DNA from: Trileptium ribeirensis
Taxonomy: Eukaryota; Nematoda; Enoplea; Enoplida; Thoracostomopsidae
Reading direction: 5' to 3'
Assembly (NCBI GenBank): GCA_030248225.1
Contig: JASANE010029118.1
Location: forward strand, 1-64,000
DNA: 64,000 nt
Part shown: one piece after another, positions 58,444 through 64,000 of the stretch
How positions within the stretch are numbered: the first letter of the stretch is position 1
Layout: each line of letters starts with the position of its first letter
Notes under the pieces: model-generated
What the model was told of the DNA's origin: nothing
What the model saw: only the letters and a program-made list of their open reading frames with translations
Databases searched by the model: none
Made by a program: the position numbers and the translations under genes

Positions 58444-58849
58444 CAAAGAATACGTTTCCATGGCCACATCACGCAGGAACGATGTGATAAAAACCCAACC
58501 GGCATAGCGGATCACCCATGAAAGCTATAATCAATAGCCAGGTATCATCAAACAATGCTACGTTGTTGTGGATTGTACTTCAGCTTTCAGAGCAAGAATC
58601 TTTTCACAGTTTTCCAATGTTTTGTTCATCGCTGATATACTCTAAATATATTTAGTGATCAAATCAATGACGTACAGCATCATATATACCTACGACACAA
58701 TACAGGGTTTGGCAGCGGATGCATGTACAACGAAAGGTTGCAGTACGGAAAGTGAAGTACATAAAAACACACATCTCCGAATTATAGCCTTAGGATTACA
58801 TAACTCACAGATTCACAGTAATCGTCAGAGGTGACTGCAAGCTTCCGAC

Positions 58850-59170
58850 AGAAATCCTCAACTAAAATCTCATTTGATCGAGAGCGATCATTGAAATTTC
58901 GTCTTATCGAAGTAGATAGAAATTTCGTTTAATCGAAATCGATTGAAATGTTTTAATTGAAACCGATCGAAATGTCGTTTAATCGAAATCGGTCGAAATT
59001 CTGCTTAATAGTAATCAATCGAATTTCATTTAATTGAAATCGATCAAAATTTCATTTAATTGAAATCACTCGAAATTTTATCAAAATCGATCGAAACCGG
59101 TCGAAATTTAGTTTAACTGAAATCGGTCGAAATTGCGATCGATTGTTTTGCGCTTATTTCTATATACACG
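58850..59170. repeat. AATCGAAAT/GATCGAAAT short-word array
   Basis: Dense copies of ATCGAAATTTCGTTTAATCG-type text, ending GCGCTTATTTCTATATACAC, a decayed form of the TACAGTCGCGACC terminus. Probably a third, worn member of the family at 45468 and 52080. Confidence 0.7.
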
Positions 59171-60054
59171 ACAGAATGTAATTAGCATAAAAATTATTAT
59201 ATCTCGTTTTCGATCAGTTTACGTCAATATTTTTTCTAGTTTTATCTAAAAAATACTAATATATAATACAGTGCTGTATTCATTAATTACTTACTTATTA
59301 ATTTCGCTGACAATTACTTAGTCTTGTGCGTAGTTATTCTAAGAATTTTAACATGCAGTAACTCAGCTTTGTCGAAACTACTGTACAGTCAAAATTAAAG
59401 ACGGATAAACGCCATCTCTATTAGTTTGCAGCAACCGTAGTCAAACAAGGCCTTACAACAGAAATATATTTGGTTCAGAAAAATGCAACTGAGCATATCC
59501 GTAAACAATAATTCAAAAATTTTTATTACTAAAAAGATGTTGATGTTCACGGCTGTGACCTGAACAGAGTCGTCGCTTCTTTTCAGCCTTACTTTTGGCA
59601 TCTCCTTCGCCTTTAACGACAATTATACAACGCTGAAATGCTCATTTCGAGTTATACATTATGAATGTTTTAGGGTGTAACTTTTGCATTTACAAAAGAC
59701 TTTACTGAAGTGAATTTCTTTTTTCCAGAGAGTGAGCATCGAGCGAACATCAATGCAAACAATGTTACATCATTCGAGCTGCGCAGCGCTTACTACATTC
59801 GATTTTTAAAATTAAATAACAACGAAATCTCAAATTGGAAACCGAAAACCCGGAGCGAGTTTGGACATAAAACATATAATATTCGCTCGTTGCAATACGT
59901 CTGAAGTTGGATTTATAACAGTACTCGCTCGTTGCTTGTTCGGTGTTATAGAACTGCTCTCACGAAAACCCACAGTCATTTGTGGCTGTAAAATCAGAAC
60001 GCTTGTTTTAGCTACATAACTATAATTCTACGAAGTGGTAGAAGAGTCACTCAC

Positions 60055-60258
60055 CTTCACAATGCGATCCATACTTTTAGCGTTTCCACCGTCGCTGTCC
60101 GCAACGCTTTTGAGCATAATAAGTGCATCGTGAAAGGCATCTTCTTGACCGGTCAGAGTAGTCTCGTTGTGACAAACCGTGGAATTCGTAGTATGGAAAG
60201 CACTGTTAACCGGCCCGTCGCCATTTGGAATGGATTCTTTACTAGACAACTGATTATT
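60055..60258 (-). CDS. Possible orphan exon, product unknown
   Basis: 204 nt (68 codons, phase 0 at both ends) between acceptor ATTTTTAG and strong donor GTGAGT on the minus strand. It begins NNQLSSKESIPNGDGPVNSA and ends LIMLKSVADSDGGNAKSMDR then IVK. Balanced amino-acid use and both splice sites make it more exon-like than nearby frames. I do not recognise the family and cannot identify partner exons. A segment at about 59560-59605 (Lys/Arg-rich) is a weak candidate for the next exon. It is not part of PQBP1, which is complete. Confidence 0.45.
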
Positions 60259-61360
60259 CTAAAAATACAGAAATCCTATAACAGAGAACTCCATAAAGCA
60301 TAATAGTTGCTTTTAGTGCGAGCGAGCATCGAACAAACACCGCTCTATTACCGAACGAAAGCGATCGTTTCAGCTGGATACTGAACGTTAACGATCGCGC
60401 ATTCAAAATATTTCATATAAATTCCCAATCACTAGTAACTGGCAAATTGAAGGGAAATAGAGCGAGTGTGCTACTCTGTGCGTATTGACCATTTTGTCGG
60501 TCCAAGTTTGGGCCCCCAAGCACGCTCTGTTTTATTATACCAATTATAGACGAGCAATACTTCAATGACAATGCTACGGTCATGTTAATCCTATATCAGA
60601 ACCCAAGAACTCTATTTCTTTCTCCAATGACACAAAAAAACAAACAGTTTTGTGAAATTTTTATATGACAAATTTTAAGAAAAATTATAATTTGAAGAAA
60701 GATTTTACGTAATATAGCCTCTAAGACTCGCCTCATTTGACGCATACTACTCAATACAATTGCCTTTATGGTATATAGCAACCCCGGAACAACTATAGAC
60801 ACGCTCGATTTACCAACATTCATATCTATATTGGAAAAGCCGCAAAAGTTGACAATTTTAGTGCAAAAATTTACTATAGTACCAACCCGCAGGGTTAATA
60901 ACATAGCAAATGGGTATTAAATTTATAATTAATTTAAATAATGGAGTAACCAGGTTATTAAATTTGCTAATGGCTTAGGCTATTAAAGCAATGAAACCAA
61001 CTTGTGTAAATGTTAAATAACCCTATAATAACATAGTCCGCCCACATCAAGCAAAAACTTGCTTTGTACAAATTTTAAAAATTTCACTTCTTTGGGGGTT
61101 ATATTATAAATTTTGGTTCATACCTAGAAAACGACCGTTCTGATAAAAAATGCATTACAACAAAGCTGTAGATCTCGATAATAGGACATCGACTCCGTTT
61201 ACCTCTATATCGAGATATAGGTCGCCAAAAATAGATACACGGATGGCCAGATTTCAAGTATGTCACCACTTTGTTTTTCATTTTATCCGGAAGATATGGA
61301 CGAAGAGTTTAGCGTCTAATGAAAGAGCACCAATAGGCTGAATCTGTGATCAAATAAACA
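60259..61360. other. Non-coding region
   Basis: Around 60310-60340 GCGAGCGAGCATCGAACAAA words echo the TACAGTACTCGCC MITE interior without clean ends. Some text near 60640-61180 resembles 34370-34790 distantly. No gene supported. Confidence 0.4.
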
Positions 61361-61812
61361 AGTAACTCTATCGAGATTGCAGAGCGTCGTGAAGCATAGG
61401 TACACCTACGCCTTCACGACCAATTAGCTCTCGATAGCATACGTCGATATGCTATATGTGGATATCATACAATAGCGCACAAGTTAGCACAAAACTAACA
61501 CCGGCTATACGTTTCCCATATCCGAAAACACTCAAGCGCAAGCTATCAGCCTCCCCAGGACGTCACAATAAAATTAGGAATTTTGGATCGAGCAACCCTG
61601 TGGGCGCCATACCACCGTACCCATGGAATCATGGGTCGCAGAGCAAAACCAACAGCGAAAATTAGTTTCACATGCATGAAAACCCGTTTGAAACTTTTCA
61701 GTCGCACAAGACGACAGAACAAGTTTTCGAATTTTGGGTGGCATATGAGGGTGCCATACCTCAAACTCCATAACTCCAGATTGTAGCCTTAATAAAAAAA
61801 CAAAAAAGAGGC
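61361..61812 (+). repeat. Dispersed repeat, copy 2 of the 450-bp family
   Basis: Same order and orientation as 21308-21760, starting AGTAACTCTATCGAGATTGC and ending AAAAACAAAAAAGAGGCA. Confidence 0.8.
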
Positions 61813-62452
61813 ATCGGGATTTATCATTTTACTATGAAATAAAACCGATGATAAATAAACATTCGAAAGTTAAGATAAAAATAATATTGCTTCCGTGAAG
61901 GGTACTAAAATGGGGTAAAAACCGTCGTTTTGACCGCTGACCCGAATAACAGGTAAGCCATACCCCATACCCATGAAACGATGGATCGCAGTCATCTGAC
62001 CCCGGAACCAGACCTCAAATCAAAAACACTCATGGATGTACACGGTAAATCGACTATGATGGTTCGAATGTGCCCAAGGCCATGAAAATCGGTATTAAGT
62101 CGTTCTCGAGTTATGACCGATCACACACACATACAGACCGAATTTAAAGGCTTTCACCACTGCAACACACAATCTGCACTACGTTACACTGCGCTCTGAA
62201 AAATTTGCGAAGAGCCATCCATCCGGTGATGAGTTACTATCTCCACAGACGGACAAAAAGAAATTTTTTAAGAGTTTTGCAGCTAGCAATGTTATAGGTC
62301 GAAACTCCGCTCGGTTTGCTCGCTCATTACAACAACTAGCATTGTCTTCTGCATGAATTTGGCAAAAAATATTGTAAGTCCTATAACTACGCGTAAACAT
62401 TTTGAATTAGACACCAGCCTACTGATGAGAGATGTAAGTATAGCAATTATAG

Positions 62453-62590
62453 TAATATACTCGCCAAAAGTGACAGTCGCATTTCGAGCGGTTCGCTCGA
62501 GACTTCGAAACCATTTAAATTAATAGTAAATTCTATTTTTAGAACAAACTTATTTGGAGCGAGCAACAGTCATTTTTGGCGGGTACTGTA
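62453..62590. mobile_element. TACAGTACTCGCC-family MITE (about 138 bp)
   Basis: Left TATACTCGCCAAAAGTGACA, slightly worn; right GTCATTTTTGGCGGGTACTG then TA. TTCGAGCGGTTCGCTCGAGA inside. Confidence 0.8.
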
Positions 62591-62782
62591 TATCAATGGT
62601 AAACAGGTTTAGTGTTCAAAGCCTCACCAAGACCGTATTCAAGTGGCGTTGAAAAAAATTTATTTTTTTACGTTTGGATAAAAGTTCTATAATATATGTA
62701 ACAGATCCATTCGGATCGTTACGTAGTGGATTAATCTAACCACAGCCTAATGGCAAGCTTTTATCGAAAACCCATAATCCTG

Positions 62783-62985
62783 ACCACACTCCCATGGCCA
62801 ACATTTACAGTAAACCTGGCCACACTCCAATGGCCAACATTTATAAAATCCCCAAAAATCGTGTCCACAGGGTAATGAACAACATTTTTAACCGAGTACA
62901 GAAATCCCGTCCACAGTGTAATGGACAACATTTTCAACCGAATACAAAAAATCCCGTCCACAGTGTAATGGTTAACATTTTGGCG
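62783..62985. repeat. Short imperfect tandem repeat of 37-47 bp
   Basis: CCACACTCC-ATGGCCAACATTT at 62783 and 62820, then CCACAG-GTAATG-AACATTT at 62865, 62911 and 62958. Confidence 0.75.
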
Positions 62986-63039
62986 ACTACCCCAATAATC
63001 CTGGCCAATAATGGTCAACATTCTCGGATTTAGTCGCAA

Positions 63040-64000
63040 CTGTCTCCCGATTTCGAATACCTCATTGAAATGACCCAACTGGGTAGGAGACCCGCCCTAG
63101 CCCCGCCATATGTACGTAGAGGATGTCCGAACCAATATGTAAACCCTCTGCGCGTACACCAATACATATATAAGTCGATCTTCTTCGTATATACGAACTG
63201 ACAATAAAATCATGTTGTCACCACGTTTATAAACTATATATAAGTAGCACGAATCGCGAATCGTTTCCTCGTCACGAACTAGAGATTTTTGTCATGTTTC
63301 GGTCCGCACCGCCGACAGTTTTGAGAATCAAAAAGGGTATCATTATTAATATTTCAGGAATGGGTAATTATAGAAGCATTGTAACCGTAAATATGCGTAT
63401 ATATCTATATATTTACCGATTGATTTTAGAATCATAAAGGTTCCCTTGCTGTACTTGAATCGCGTATATATGCACGAATATATACACACATGTAACGTTG
63501 CCACCATTGTTCCATGGTAACCATATCGTATTGGCCATAAAGGCACCTGATCCGTATTCTATTCGGGTAATCATGACCGTATCACGTAGGTATATACCAT
63601 TGAATTACCATCGATGATCATATATATTTTCAGGTATATCACAATAGTCTGGAAGTTCGATTCGAATGTACTCATATAGGTTTATATACAGGTATATAGA
63701 GATGTCATCGTTGTAGAATTCTGGGTTGTAGAAGCCATAAAAGTACCTATGTTCATCTTGATTTCATACCGTCTATGATCGTTGTATCCCTATCGTATAT
63801 CATGATGGTAGAGGCCGTAAAAGCGCCGACACCTATTATAATTTTGTACCATTCTTACTGTTATAATGAAACCTTATAACACTGATTATGTACATCTATT
63901 TGTCGTATGTTAACTGTATTGATGTATTGGCCGTAAAAGCGCCACGTTCCATTGATATTTATATGACAACGATACTCGTTATTGTACCCTGTAATGTAAC
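63040..64000. other. Non-coding right edge with scattered GGCCGTAAAAGCGCC words
   Basis: GGCC(A/G)TAAA(A/G)GC(A/G)CC occurs near 63533, 63733, 63811 and 63931 among TATA-rich text, with uneven spacing. No gene seen. Confidence 0.45.

Noticed and set aside
59395..59622. Minus frame with KAKEMPKVRLKRSDDSVQ as a second exon for 60055-60258
   Set aside because: The acceptor lacks a pyrimidine tract and the donor (GTCACA or GTAAGG) is ambiguous, so joining is not supported.

Overview
The window is animal nuclear DNA: AT-rich, intron-rich and packed with repeats. Two spliced minus-strand genes can be read from it. One is the 5' part of GDP-mannose 4,6-dehydratase (GMDS). The other is a complete eight-exon PQBP1, a splicing factor. 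The PQBP1 form (a CPN-x3-YH-x-C Cys/His motif before the WW domain, a long acidic N-terminal part) and the load of MITEs, LINE relics and satellites suggest an invertebrate metazoan. A tunicate or another marine invertebrate is possible, but the sequence alone does not fix the phylum. No bacterial operon, CRISPR array, rRNA gene or intact tRNA gene was seen.

Layout. 1-3495: satellite of 75-bp units. 4052-4455: hAT-like MITE with an 8-bp target duplication. 5137-8356: satellite of 149-bp units in perfect register. 8925-18902: a near-perfect palindrome of about 10 kb (two arms of about 4.87 kb around a 247-bp spacer). It carries GMDS exon 2 in both arms, plus a decayed I/Jockey-type LINE interrupted in its reverse-transcriptase domain by a 1.16-kb hAT-like element. 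20264-20464: GMDS exon 1, with a 19-bp tandem repeat upstream. 20.8-27.9 kb: non-coding DNA with a SINE flanked by a 13-bp duplication, other tRNA-derived relics and MITEs. 27985-44345: PQBP1, whose introns hold MITEs, a LINE relic, a 1.58-kb element with 22-bp terminal inverted repeats, and a degenerate tandem copy of half of exon 4. 45.4-48.1 kb: a MITE, a LINE relic and a GC-rich array of about 216 bp (433-bp higher order). 48423-48717: five identical 59-bp units. 52080-53555: a foldback element made of alternating CGATCGATCG hairpins. 53.8-57.65 kb: a 45-bp array with an 1128-bp higher-order period. 58-64 kb: dispersed repeats and one possible orphan exon (60055-60258).

How it fits together. 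PQBP1 exon phases join exactly: eight exons total 1140 nt, giving 379 residues plus a stop. GMDS exons 1 and 2 join in phase 0 through the NADP-binding loop. The main point of interest is the GMDS palindrome. The LINE inserted first, the hAT element inserted into the LINE second, and the whole block was then inverted and duplicated. The result is an antisense copy of a coding exon, with a damaged splice donor, inside the presumed transcript of the same gene. The other notable item is the nested-hairpin foldback element at 52-53.5 kb.
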